A stretch of DNA of 64,000 bases. Origin: Dictyobacter kobayashii. Its GTDB lineage: Bacteria; Chloroflexota; Ktedonobacteria; Ktedonobacterales; Ktedonobacteraceae. How positions within the stretch are numbered: the first letter of the stretch is position 1; each line of letters begins with the position of its first letter. Shown one piece after another: positions 56,299-64,000 of the stretch. The stretch is from positions 372,001 to 436,000 of the forward strand of contig NZ_BIFS01000002.1 of the NCBI RefSeq assembly GCF_003967555.1, written 5' to 3'. The notes under the pieces are model-generated. The model was not told the origin of the DNA. It saw only the letters and a list, made by a program, of their open reading frames with translations, and made no database searches. Made by a program: the position numbers and the translations under genes.

Positions 56299-57422
56299 AT
56301 GCAAAACAAACCCTCATTGCCACAACAAATACTTCACGCGAGAAGACCAGTTAACAACATACACTGGCAAGGTTGGAGGCCGATCAGCGTGCTGGTTTTA
56401 TTTTCTCTGTCTCTCGTGGCACTGATTGTTGCCACGAGTATCTCCATTTCATATTTTTCATCATTAAACCAGACATCAAACAATCATGTAGAGACCAGTA
56501 TTACGCTCGCATCAAAACCAACTCCTATACCCACGCCCACACCAACGCCAACACCGGTCTTTAATCCAAACCTCAATGCGGTTTTACCAACACATCGCAT
56601 CGTCGCGTTCTACGCGGTACCGGGGCCTACGCAACAGGGCCTGCCTATCAGTTGAGCGATGCAATGCTCGCCCGCTTGAAAGCACAAGGGGATGCCTATC
56701 AGCGCCTCGACCCGGCCCATCCTGTACAGTTGGGTATCGATCTGGTCGTCAGTATTCCGGACGGCACCCCTGGACCCGACCATACGTACAGCCATCACCT
56801 TGATACTGCTACCCTTCAGCAATATATCGACTATTGTCAACATAACAATTTACTCCTCTTCCTCGACCTCGATTTTGGCTGGTCAGCGGTTATGCCAGAG
56901 GTCGATTTTTTCTTGCCTTACCTGGAAAAATACACATTTGTCCATATGGCCATTGATCCTGAGTGGATGTTTCCTACCCATGATGGTATCCCCGGCTATA
57001 ACCTGAGCAATGTGCATGCCTCCGATCTAAATCCGATCATCCAGGCTGTCGCGGCTATCCCGATGAAGTATCATGTTCCACGCAAGATCCTCATTATTCA
57101 TCAGTATCGTCCCAGTGGCGATGGAACGCCAAACCCAAATGATGCTGCGAACGCAGAGATCGCGGATAAACGTGATCTGGTCAGTGATCCCAGAGTGGAT
57201 CTAGTTATCCATGTCGATAGTGTTGGGGGATATCCTGGCGATCACGAGGATAAAGTACGGCAATATCGTCAATGGGTCCATGACGATCTACAAGCCTATC
57301 ATAATTTCAACTATGGGGGGTTCAAGTTGTTCTACAACATTGAATCTAAGACAAGCGTTATGACGCCTGCAGAAGTGCTGGCGATGCAGCCAGCTCCCCT
57401 GATTGTAACCTATGGAAACTAG
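56299..57422 (+). CDS. Membrane-anchored TIM-barrel-like protein of unknown function, one frameshift
   Basis: The first frame gives a basic N-terminus, one helix (ISVLVLFSLSLVALIVATSI), a Pro-Thr linker (PTPIPTPTPTPTP) and HRIVAFYAVPG, then stops. The next frame continues ATGPAYQLSDAMLARLKAQG to YGN at 57422. Adding one G to the G4 run at 56622-56625 joins them into about 375 residues. The outer domain has the strand pattern of a TIM barrel (PVQLGIDLVVSIPD, NNLLLFLDLDFGW, FVHMAIDPEWM, KILIIHQYRP, VDLVIHVDSVGGY) with several acidic strand ends, resembling glycosidase clans, but no family is recognised. Probably a surface-bound hydrolase-like protein. Confidence 0.7.
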
Positions 57423-57438
57423 ATTATCCCTTCCATAT

Positions 57439-57512
57439 GTGCGCTGACGCGCCCGAACATGATTATATTGTGTCGAAACGTGGGCGCCGCCCACGTTTCG
57501 ACACAATATAAT
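57439..57512. repeat. Palindrome with GC-rich side hairpin (P4)
   Basis: Preceded by GTGCGCTGACGCGCCCGAAC (57439-57458), in which GCGC-TGAC-GCGC forms a small hairpin. Perfect 25-base arms (57462-57486 and 57488-57512) with one central base follow. It starts 16 bases after the previous stop codon. Confidence 0.85.
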
Positions 57513-57655
57513 ATGGCTTTTATTATTAAATGGAGATCACGAGCAAGCGCTACGATCTCCATTCTTTCCTGTGTGGAGTATGTGGTGGGCGGCCGCAGCC
57601 GCCCACCACATACTCCACACTCCACATCCGGCGCCGCAGGCGCCAAAGAGGAAAA
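57513..57655. repeat. Repeat-family copy without core (R5), most complete hairpin
   Basis: Three hairpins in series: GGAGATC / GATCTCC around ACGAGCAAGCGCTAC; a perfect 23-base stem (GTGTGGAGTATGTGGTGGGC on the left) with loop CGCA; and GGCGCC-GCA-GGCGCC. It shares head and tail words with the composite copies and lacks the AATACCGTTGAGATA-bounded core. Confidence 0.8.
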
Positions 57656-57683
57656 TCAAAAAAACCTGGACATAACTATATTT

Positions 57684-57730
57684 AGTAGATAATACATATA
57701 TCTTGTAGTAAAATATATGTATTATCTACT
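57684..57730. repeat. AT-rich inverted repeat before the phosphoesterase gene
   Basis: Perfect 18-base arms AGTAGATAATACATATAT (57684-57701) and complement (57713-57730), 11-base loop. It covers an ATG at 57717 and so argues against that as the translation start. Confidence 0.75.
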
Positions 57731-57758
57731 ATACGCAAAAAGTCTAGAAAATGATGCA

Positions 57759-58586
57759 ATGAAATTATATGCGATCAGTGATCTGCATCTTGCTGTTCCA
57801 GCTAATCGACTGGCATTGGCTGCCTTACCGTATTATCTTGAGGACTGGCTGATTGTGGCGGGCGACGTTGGAGAGGCTGAAGACCAATTGCATTATGCGC
57901 TCTCGATCCTGACCAGACGCTTTGCTAAGGTCATCTGGGTGCCAGGCAACCATGATCTGTGGACGCTTCCTGGCGGAAATGCTTCAAAATTACAGGGTGA
58001 TGAAAAATATCGCTTACTGGTAAATATTTGTCGCTCTTACGGGGTAATTACGCCTGAAGATCCTTATCCCCTCTGGCCTGGTTCCAGTAAGCCAACGGTA
58101 CTGGCTCCATTATTTCTGCTTTATGATTACAGTTTTCGTCCTGATAATGTTCCTGAGGCACAAGCAGTGGCCTGGGCAGAAGAGACCGACGTAGTTTGTA
58201 CAGATGAATTTATTCTGCATCCTACCCCTTATCCATCCAGGATTGCCTGGTGCCATGCCCGTGTCGCTTATACTGAAAAACGCCTGGCGCTTATTCCTTC
58301 ATCCCACTCTATCGTTCTTATTAACCATTTTCCGCTCCGCCAGGAATTTGTGCGCCTCAAAAGGATTCCGCGCTTCTCCCTTTGGTGCGGAACAAGAAAG
58401 ACAGAAGATTGGCACACACGCTTTCCCATCTCAGTGGTCGTCTATGGACATATCCATTTTCGCGCCACCGACTATCGCGATGGTGTACGCTTTGAAGAGG
58501 TGTCGCTCGGCTACCAGCGTGATTGGCAGCAGGCCAGAGGGATTGAGGGATATTTGCGCGAAATTCTCCCTGAACCACCAGGATAA
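57759..58586 (+). CDS. Calcineurin-like metallophosphoesterase
   Basis: 275 residues from the ATG at 57759, chosen because the first beta strand (MKLYAISDLHL) begins there and the frame upstream (from 57717) overlaps an inverted repeat. The five metal-binding blocks are all present: SDLHL, VAGDVGE, VPGNHDLW, NHFPL and YGHIHF, so a two-metal phosphoesterase is expected. No signal peptide. Members cleave phosphomonoesters, diesters or nucleotides; the substrate is unknown. Ribosome site weak. It converges on the Rieske gene with a one-base gap. Confidence 0.85.
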   Translation: MKLYAISDLHLAVPANRLALAALPYYLEDWLIVAGDVGEAEDQLHYALSILTRRFAKVIWVPGNHDLWTLPGGNASKLQGDEKYRLLVNICRSYGVITPEDPYPLWPGSSKPTVLAPLFLLYDYSFRPDNVPEAQAVAWAEETDVVCTDEFILHPTPYPSRIAWCHARVAYTEKRLALIPSSHSIVLINHFPLRQEFVRLKRIPRFSLWCGTRKTEDWHTRFPISVVVYGHIHFRATDYRDGVRFEEVSLGYQRDWQQARGIEGYLREILPEPPG

Positions 58587-58587
58587 C

Positions 58588-59445
58588 TTATTTATGTGGC
58601 TGGGGAACCTCTACATATACCTTACCGTTTTCGACTTTTACATTCAGGCGTGATAGAGGTGGGAGTTCAAGTCGGTAATGCGTGTTCATGTTCATGCCAG
58701 TAGCTGCGAAAATAGCACTATGGCATGGACAATGGAAACTACGATCTCTATCTTCCCATTGCACTATACATCCCATGTGTGTGCATGCCGCGGATAAGGC
58801 AACGATATTTTCTGCTTTAGAATAGTACTCGCTGTTTAGTGTATCGGCATTGCGCAGCACATAGCCAATGAGGGTTGGTGCGGCAAAGAGTACCGCTTGC
58901 TGACCCAAATCGGTGAGCGCAACTACAAAATGCCAGGTGGTTGGTATCGTTGCATCAATTTTCAGCTCGGAAGAGGTATATGAGGGTACGCCAGTTCCTT
59001 TGTTGGGAGTGGGTGTAGTTTCACTTTCTATGATGCGCTCGGCTCCTCCTCCCACCACTAATGATGCCGCAGCAACAGCCCCTCCCATCAACACATGACG
59101 TCGTGAAAAGAAACGTGCTGGCTTAGATGTTTTCTTTTCCTCCCGTGCTACAGGCTTAACAAGAGATGTGTTTGCGCTACTTTCTTCACTGCTAGAACTC
59201 GCTTCTTGAAACCCGGGTTCTGCATTTATTTCAAGCAACTGCTGCCTCAACTGCTCAACAAAATCTGCTCGTGGCTCAACATTTTCAGGCGCTGCCGAGC
59301 GCATGAGGGCCGCCATCTGATAGATATGTACTTGCTCAGGCGTTAGATCTACTGGTGGATGCGCAATCTGGCCAGACTGCAACATCTCGATGTAGCGCTC
59401 CAATTCCAGATAATCTTCTACTCGTTCCTGATCTTCGCCCGCCAT
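58588..59445 (-). CDS. Rieske [2Fe-2S] protein with anti-sigma-like cytoplasmic N-terminus
   Basis: 285 residues. Residues 1-110 are charged and soluble (YLELERYIEMLQSGQ, LTPEQVHIYQMAALMRSAAP). Then FFSRRHVLMGGAVAAASLVV (112-131) is both Tat-like and membrane-spanning. The rest is a Rieske domain with ligands C221 and H223 in CTHMGC and C239 and H242 in CPCHS. In quinol oxidase complexes the Rieske protein has a short N-terminus; here it is long and the gene follows an ECF sigma factor by 37 bases. No cytochrome b gene is near. A redox-sensing anti-sigma factor is a reasonable inference; a plain respiratory subunit is the alternative. Confidence 0.8.
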   Translation of the reverse strand: MAGEDQERVEDYLELERYIEMLQSGQIAHPPVDLTPEQVHIYQMAALMRSAAPENVEPRADFVEQLRQQLLEINAEPGFQEASSSSEESSANTSLVKPVAREEKKTSKPARFFSRRHVLMGGAVAAASLVVGGGAERIIESETTPTPNKGTGVPSYTSSELKIDATIPTTWHFVVALTDLGQQAVLFAAPTLIGYVLRNADTLNSEYYSKAENIVALSAACTHMGCIVQWEDRDRSFHCPCHSAIFAATGMNMNTHYRLELPPLSRLNVKVENGKVYVEVPQPHK

Positions 59446-59482
59446 GGTTTCTCTCCATTATGCTTAATCAATTCAGTCGCAT

Positions 59483-60022
59483 TTAGTGTTTCTTAGTTAT
59501 AGTCGTCTCAAGCTCAGCTGCTCGCTTGAGGGCACGAAATTGCAATACTTTCACATTCGCTTCTGTCAAATTCAATTTCAGTGCCGTTTCCTTTACCGAA
59601 AGATTGAATATGAAACGACACATCAACACCTCACGGTAGTGCTCTGGTAATAAGTGCAGCAGCGCTTGAACTTTCTCGGATGGCGACACATTAATCTCTA
59701 TGGTATCGGGTTCCGCTGGTCCCTCCCATCCTCTATCCAGCAACTCTTCCAGTGAACTGGTCACTATGCGGTAATAATGTCTCCAGTAGTCTGCAATCGT
59801 TGTTCGCGCTACCTGAAACAGCCATTTCTGCATACTTTGCGGTCCGCGCTCGGCATCGATACTTTGTGCTGCTTTCATAAATATTTGTGCACATAGATCT
59901 TCGGCCTCTTCCCGATTGCCAACCTTACTATACACATAGCGATAGATTATACCAAGATTTTCCTGGTAAAATGTTTGAAATGTTTGTTGTGTTTGCTCAT
60001 GTGAATCTCGTGATGTATTCAC
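59483..60022 (-). CDS. ECF RNA polymerase sigma factor
   Basis: 179 residues. Sigma 2 (YRYVYSKVGNREEAEDLCAQIFMKA, WLFQVARTTIADYWRHYYR) and sigma 4 (LPEHYREVLMCRFIFNLSVKETALKLNLTEANVKVLQFRA) are clear. The start is a GTG at 60022 with GGAG 7 bases upstream. It is transcribed towards the Rieske gene and most likely regulated by it. The promoter must lie in or beyond the palindrome/tandem-repeat cluster that begins about 80 bases upstream. Confidence 0.9.
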   Translation of the reverse strand: MNTSRDSHEQTQQTFQTFYQENLGIIYRYVYSKVGNREEAEDLCAQIFMKAAQSIDAERGPQSMQKWLFQVARTTIADYWRHYYRIVTSSLEELLDRGWEGPAEPDTIEINVSPSEKVQALLHLLPEHYREVLMCRFIFNLSVKETALKLNLTEANVKVLQFRALKRAAELETTITKKH

Positions 60023-60118
60023 ATCGCTACTCCAGTATCTCGATTATTTTCTTTAAGATTTTTATCTATCAAGAGATACGTGTCCTGGTTACATTCTTTG
60101 CGTGCGTGCGCTGACGCG

Positions 60119-60189
60119 CCCGAACATTTTAAGTATGGTGAGGCTGGTGCGCGATGCGCACCAGCCTCACCATACTTAAAATGTTCGGG
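60119..60189. repeat. Palindrome P5
   Basis: Perfect 34-base arms with loop GAT; the left flank holds the GCGC-TGAC-GCGC mini-hairpin. The right arm is the first unit of the tandem array. Confidence 0.9.
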
Positions 60190-60475
60190 AGTAAGCTCAC
60201 ACCAGCCTCACCATACTTAAAATGTTCGGGGGTAAGCTCACGCCAGCCTCACCACTCTCAAAATGTTCGGGAGTAAGCTCACACCAGCCTCACCACTCTC
60301 AAAATGTTCGGGGGTAAGCTCACACCATACTTAAAATGTTCGGGAGTAAGCTCACACCAGCCTCACCACTCTCAAAATGTTCGGGAGTAAGCTCACACCA
60401 GCCTCACCACTCTCAAAATGTTCGGGGTAAGCTCACACCATACTTAAAATGTTCGGGTAAGCGCCATCACGCCCA
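60156..60475. repeat. Tandem array of about 41-base units
   Basis: Seven to eight units with the words CACCAGCCTCACC, AAAATGTTCGGG and GTAAGCTCA. Two unit types alternate (ATACTTAAAATG or ACTCTCAAAATG); some are shortened, and the last units decay. There are no unique spacers. Confidence 0.85.
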
Positions 60476-60512
60476 CCCTCACAAAAATGCACTGGTAAGC
60501 TCCCCCCTCACA

Positions 60513-60579
60513 AACTTTTTTATGATGAGTTGCCGCGTGCGTGCGAAGCATGCACGCGGCAACTCATCATAAAAAAGTT
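60513..60579. repeat. Palindrome P6
   Basis: Perfect 28-base arms; the loop GTGCGAAGCAT can pair further except for one G-T. The right flank has the mini-hairpin GCGC-GTCA-GCGC. Confidence 0.9.
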
Positions 60580-60613
60580 CGGGCGCGTCAGCGCACGCAC
60601 GCACATCGCTTGT

Positions 60614-60656
60614 GGCATAAAAAACACCTGGCGAGCAGCCAGGTGTTTTTTATGCC
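60614..60656 (-). terminator. Terminator of the lacI gene
   Basis: Perfect 18-base arms GGCATAAAAAACACCTGG (60614-60631) and complement (60639-60656), 7-base loop, five bases after the lacI stop codon; T-rich on the minus strand. Confidence 0.85.
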
Positions 60657-60660
60657 ATCC

Positions 60661-61725
60661 CTACTCTTGATAGGGGATGACAGAGTCGCGCTCGATGAGT
60701 TCGACTTCAAGCATGCTTGTAATAGTAACCATCTCTGGATCTTCGGCGCGAGCAATCAGGCGCCTGACGGCCACAGACCCCATAGCCTCTTTATCAATGC
60801 GCACCGTACAGAGGGCTGGCGTCAAATGCTCTACCATATCAATGTCATCAAATCCAATGATCGAAACATCCTCCGGCACACGCACACCTGCTTCTCGTAA
60901 AGCTTTCATAGCACCTATGGCAGTGCTATCATTGGCTCCGAATAAGGCAGTGAAGTGGGGCTTGCGAGCGATCAAGCGCTTGCAGGCCTCATACGCGCTT
61001 TCAGGATAGAGATCGGATGCCTCAAATAAGTCGTAGTTGATGGGGATACCGGCATTGAGGAGGGCCGTTCGATAACCAGCCGCCCGGCGTTCGACCGTGA
61101 ATACTTTATTTATTGGGCGGGGGCCATTCTCAACAGGACCGCCAATAAAAGCAATGTCGCGATGCCCTTTAGCGATTAGATAATCAACCGCGGCCTTGGC
61201 TCCCTCATAGTTATCGCACAGCACCGAGTCAACTGATAGGCCGGGAACATGGTTATCAACCAGGACAAGAGGAATATTGAGGCTTTTTATGTGCTTGATA
61301 GTCTCTGCTTCCGCCGGACCAACCAGCAAGATGCCACCTAGCTCCATCTTGTTAATAGATTCCAATAATAGTTGTGGGTTTGAAGTTAGCTCTCCTATTG
61401 CTCGATAGGTAACCTTGATGTTTGATCGACGGGCCGCGTTCTCTGCTCCATTCAGGATATGTGACCAGAAGGGATTATTGGTGGCCGCGATATTGTCCAG
61501 GTACGAACAGTATAAAAAGCCGATCTCTTTTAATTTGCGCGGCTCACTGCGCGGCTGGGGATTCTCACTGACCATGCGCGCATAACCCAGCGTTGCGGCG
61601 GCTTTAAGAACACGCTCACGTATCTCTTCGGTAACATTGCTGTGGTTATTAAACACCCGTGAGACGGTGCCGACCGAGACTTCTGCCTGCCGGGCAATAT
61701 CCTTGACTGTGATAGAACCTGCCAC
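60661..61725 (-). CDS. LacI-family transcriptional regulator
   Basis: 354 residues. HTH ITVKDIARQAEVSVGTVSRVFNN, hinge RERVLKAAATLGYA, then a sugar-sensing domain with FGANDSTAIGAMKAL and IGFDDIDMVEHLTPALCTVR. The start is a GTG at 61725. No carbohydrate gene is adjacent within the window and no operator was recognised upstream, so the target is unknown; it may act on distant genes. Flanked by a terminator downstream and the kinase-WD40 gene upstream, both on the same strand. Confidence 0.88.
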   Translation of the reverse strand: MAGSITVKDIARQAEVSVGTVSRVFNNHSNVTEEIRERVLKAAATLGYARMVSENPQPRSEPRKLKEIGFLYCSYLDNIAATNNPFWSHILNGAENAARRSNIKVTYRAIGELTSNPQLLLESINKMELGGILLVGPAEAETIKHIKSLNIPLVLVDNHVPGLSVDSVLCDNYEGAKAAVDYLIAKGHRDIAFIGGPVENGPRPINKVFTVERRAAGYRTALLNAGIPINYDLFEASDLYPESAYEACKRLIARKPHFTALFGANDSTAIGAMKALREAGVRVPEDVSIIGFDDIDMVEHLTPALCTVRIDKEAMGSVAVRRLIARAEDPEMVTITSMLEVELIERDSVIPYQE

Positions 61726-61899
61726 GTGCTATCTCTTCCCTCTTATATTACTTTACTCTCTATTATCAGAGATTTCATACATCTTTATAAATAATAGTAG
61801 TCCATTGAACACTTGATATCATATTCTTGTAGAGCTGTCAAGAGATTTTCAAGCCCATCTATTCTGCCGCTCAATCATTAGCTTTCCTGCTGACCTTTT

Positions 61900-63789
61900 T
61901 TAGGGTGCAACCCATATCAGGATCTCGCTGTCGCCACCGCCAGAAGCGATATATTTTCCATTCGGTGACCAGGCCAGCACACGTTGCGGTGCCGTGTGTG
62001 AGAAGGTTACAAGCTTAAGATTTGTCGTTGTATCCCATACCTCCACCGCACTCTCATGGCTGGCGTACGCAAATCGTCTACCATCGGGCGACCAGCCGAC
62101 AGTGGTCACGGCCGATAAGTAACGATAGCTCAACACTTCACGATTAACGGACGTATCCCACATCTCTACCATACCATCTTCTCTTCCACATGCGACACGC
62201 GAGCTATTGTACATACTGGTAGCAGGCTCAAATCTAGAGGAAGATGAATAGATATTCGGTGACCAGCCGACGCTCAAGACCCTGGCGGGCTGGCTGCGGT
62301 ACAATGCGATGCCTCTGCCGGTGGCAGCTTCCCAGGTCTGTATGGATACATCATCACCACCCGAGACTATATGATAGCCACGCCCATAAGGGGTTGAGAT
62401 TTCATATGGTGACCAGGCCAGTGCATTTACACTGCCTGTATGCCCGCGATAAATGGTGAGAGGCTGGCCCGTTGTTGCATCCCACACATGTACAACACCA
62501 TCGCTGGCCGCGGTGGCAATGATATGATGCGCAGGCGACCAGGCCAGTGCATTAATGGCGCTACCAGTATGGCCGCGATATGTGGCTAGCAAGCGTCCAG
62601 TAGCGAAATCCCAGATCCGCACATGCGCATCATTTCCGACCGTAGCAATACGGCTACCATCAAATGACCATGCAGCTGCATGCACGATATTAGCTATATC
62701 TTGATAGATCTGACGTCTCTCCCCCGTCAAAGCATCCCACACATGTACCAGCCGATCATCACTCACAGACACAATACTGGCATTATCAGGCGACCATGAT
62801 AACGACCTTACAGTATTGAGGTGGCCATGATACCCTCCAATCACGGTCCCGGCTGGCGCGGATTGCGCCATGGAGGCGGGGGCTCTTAAAGAGATTGGTG
62901 GGGGAGTAGCGGGCTTCTTTAATGAAGGGATCGGGGCGGTGGGCGCGCTGGCCAGGACCGATTTTCCACCCTGTTCTGAAAACTGGCTGGCCTGCTCTAA
63001 CGCAACGGCAAAGGCTCTCACACTACCAAAACGCTGACCCGGATCTTTCTCTAAGGCGGTCATGACTACGTGTTCAACATCTGGCGTAATGGCGGGTATT
63101 ATGCTCCGTAATGAGGGAGGAGCAACCGCCAGGTGCTGCGAGATCATCTCGGTCATCGAACCTTGAAACGGTCGTCGGCCACTTAGCCACTCGTAGGCGA
63201 TTATGCCCAATGAATATTGATCACTGGCCGGGCGCGGTTGACCCTGAATTTGCTCAGGCGCCATATATGGTAAGGTACCTGCTACATCCTGGAGGTTTTG
63301 ATATTGCATCGTCTGCACCATCAATGCAATCCCAAAATCACTGAGTAACACCTCATTGCGCCGCCCCAATAATATATTCTCAGGCTTGATATCTCGGTGA
63401 ACTAGCTTGTCATCATGGGCATACTGTAGTGCCTCAGCTATCTGCTTGATATAAGAAACGATAGTGGACAATGGAAGCACAGTTCCGGGCACATAACGCT
63501 GCCGAAGCGTACCATTAGGTGCATAATCCAGGACCAGGAACGGCGTATTGCTGTCTACCCCAAAATCCAGGACGCGCACAATATTTGGATGGACAAGGCG
63601 GGCAATATTGCGGGCTTCTGTATAGAATAAATCAACCGGATAATTCTCCGTTTGCGTTTTAAGTACCTTGATTGCGGCCTGTGTACTGAGATAGATATGC
63701 TCCCCAAGATAAACCTGGGCGAAGGCTCCCTCTCCCAAAAGACGAGTCAATTGGTAGTTACCAAGCTGCCTCCCCGTGTAATCAGACAT
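61900..63789 (-). CDS. Ser/Thr protein kinase with C-terminal WD40 propeller
   Basis: About 629 residues from the ATG at 63789 (GAGG 6 bases upstream). The kinase domain is intact: Gly loop LGEGAFAQVY (18-27), Lys41, HRD 131-133, DFG 151-153 and YMAPEQ. A Pro-rich linker without a membrane helix leads to about seven WD40 blades (VHVWDALTGE, VRIWDFATGR, VHVWDATTGQ and others ending in GDSEILIWV), forming a closed propeller. Such kinase-WD40 proteins are cytoplasmic scaffolds found in Cyanobacteria, Chloroflexota and Planctomycetes. The propeller probably recruits substrates; these are unknown. Confidence 0.92.
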   Translation of the reverse strand: MSDYTGRQLGNYQLTRLLGEGAFAQVYLGEHIYLSTQAAIKVLKTQTENYPVDLFYTEARNIARLVHPNIVRVLDFGVDSNTPFLVLDYAPNGTLRQRYVPGTVLPLSTIVSYIKQIAEALQYAHDDKLVHRDIKPENILLGRRNEVLLSDFGIALMVQTMQYQNLQDVAGTLPYMAPEQIQGQPRPASDQYSLGIIAYEWLSGRRPFQGSMTEMISQHLAVAPPSLRSIIPAITPDVEHVVMTALEKDPGQRFGSVRAFAVALEQASQFSEQGGKSVLASAPTAPIPSLKKPATPPPISLRAPASMAQSAPAGTVIGGYHGHLNTVRSLSWSPDNASIVSVSDDRLVHVWDALTGERRQIYQDIANIVHAAAWSFDGSRIATVGNDAHVRIWDFATGRLLATYRGHTGSAINALAWSPAHHIIATAASDGVVHVWDATTGQPLTIYRGHTGSVNALAWSPYEISTPYGRGYHIVSGGDDVSIQTWEAATGRGIALYRSQPARVLSVGWSPNIYSSSSRFEPATSMYNSSRVACGREDGMVEMWDTSVNREVLSYRYLSAVTTVGWSPDGRRFAYASHESAVEVWDTTTNLKLVTFSHTAPQRVLAWSPNGKYIASGGGDSEILIWVAP

Positions 63790-63947
63790 ACACAACCTCG
63801 CTCGAATAATACTCCTTTTGCTTCATATCTTACATGATTCCTTATAATTTTCCACAACGCTGCTCACGCAATATCATGATTTTTCATGCCTAAGGCACAC
63901 ATATACAAATTCCCATTAGCATGGGAAGCGCGTCGCTCGTGTGCGAG

Positions 63948-64000
63948 CATGCGCTGACGCACCCGCACGTTTTTTCTTACGTGGTGCGAAAAGTGCGCTG
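63948..64000. repeat. Start of a further palindrome with side hairpin (P7), cut by the window edge
   Basis: CATGCGCTGACGCACCCGCA closely resembles the GC-rich flanks at 57439 and 60102 and is followed by T-rich, then GC-rich sequence. It fits the left flank and first arm of another palindrome; the second arm would lie beyond base 64000. Confidence 0.5.

Larger units (their letters stand above)
60100..60602. repeat. Inverted-repeat-bounded cluster: two palindromes and tandem repeats
   Basis: A 26-base sequence at 60100-60125, including GCGCTGACGCGCCCGAAC, is repeated inverted at 60577-60602. Inside, in order: palindrome P5 (34-base arms 60119-60152 and 60156-60189), a tandem array of roughly 41-base units derived from one P5 arm, and palindrome P6 (28-base arms 60513-60540 and 60552-60579). 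No ORF of note. It fills the gap between the sigma gene and the LacI terminator. Confidence 0.85.

Noticed and set aside
60156..60475. CRISPR-like array
   Set aside because: Units are contiguous with no unique spacers, vary in length and sequence, derive from a palindrome arm, and no cas genes are in the window.

Overview
The window looks like a chromosome segment of a soil-type filamentous Chloroflexota bacterium of the class Ktedonobacteria. This is an inference from gene content: many LacI-family regulators paired with carbohydrate ABC importers, secreted glycosidases with Pro-Thr linkers, Hanks-type Ser/Thr kinases with extracellular or WD40 sensor parts, several ECF sigma factors with unusual partners, and many intergenic palindromes. 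No rRNA, convincing tRNA, phage module, transposase gene or CRISPR array was seen.

Layout. 1-4.2 kb: minus-strand alpha/beta hydrolase (runs off the left edge), membrane acyltransferase and fatty acyl-CoA ligase. 4.4-13.6 kb: a sugar-use locus with a plus-strand secreted GH30 facing a minus-strand run of LacI regulator, binding protein, two permeases, GH130 phosphorylase and Gfo/Idh/MocA dehydrogenase. Cre-like operators lie at the LacI and GH30 promoters. 13.6-19.3 kb: two secreted GH18 chitinases between two copies of a large structured repeat. 19.3-27.1 kb: SDR and hydrolase pair, a PAS histidine kinase with response regulator, an amylosucrase-like GH13 and an MFS exporter. 27.2-34.8 kb: MacB-like permease with a double-ATPase protein, a J-domain protein, an SPFH protein, and an ECF sigma factor translationally coupled to a membrane protein with a SecD-like domain. 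35-39.5 kb: cupin, then a LacI/oxidoreductase operon divergent from a DHA2 transporter with twin perfect operators. 39.6-48 kb: a second LacI/ABC importer locus ending in a large beta-helix glycanase with malectin domains. 48.4-53.7 kb: three membrane Ser/Thr kinase-like genes, one apparently a pseudokinase. 53.9-64 kb: ABC-2 exporter, membrane-anchored TIM-barrel-like protein, phosphoesterase, ECF sigma/Rieske pair, a palindrome and tandem-repeat cluster, LacI regulator and a kinase-WD40 protein.

Two general points. First, seven genes are interrupted by eight one-base frame changes, every one explicable by a gain or loss in a C/G run, so sequencing error is more likely than real decay. Second, the intergenic DNA is the most unusual part. 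Two 450-530 bp nested inverted-repeat elements have conserved internal hairpins with a compensatory change. A separate set of long perfect palindromes with unrelated arms sits beside a short GC-rich hairpin.
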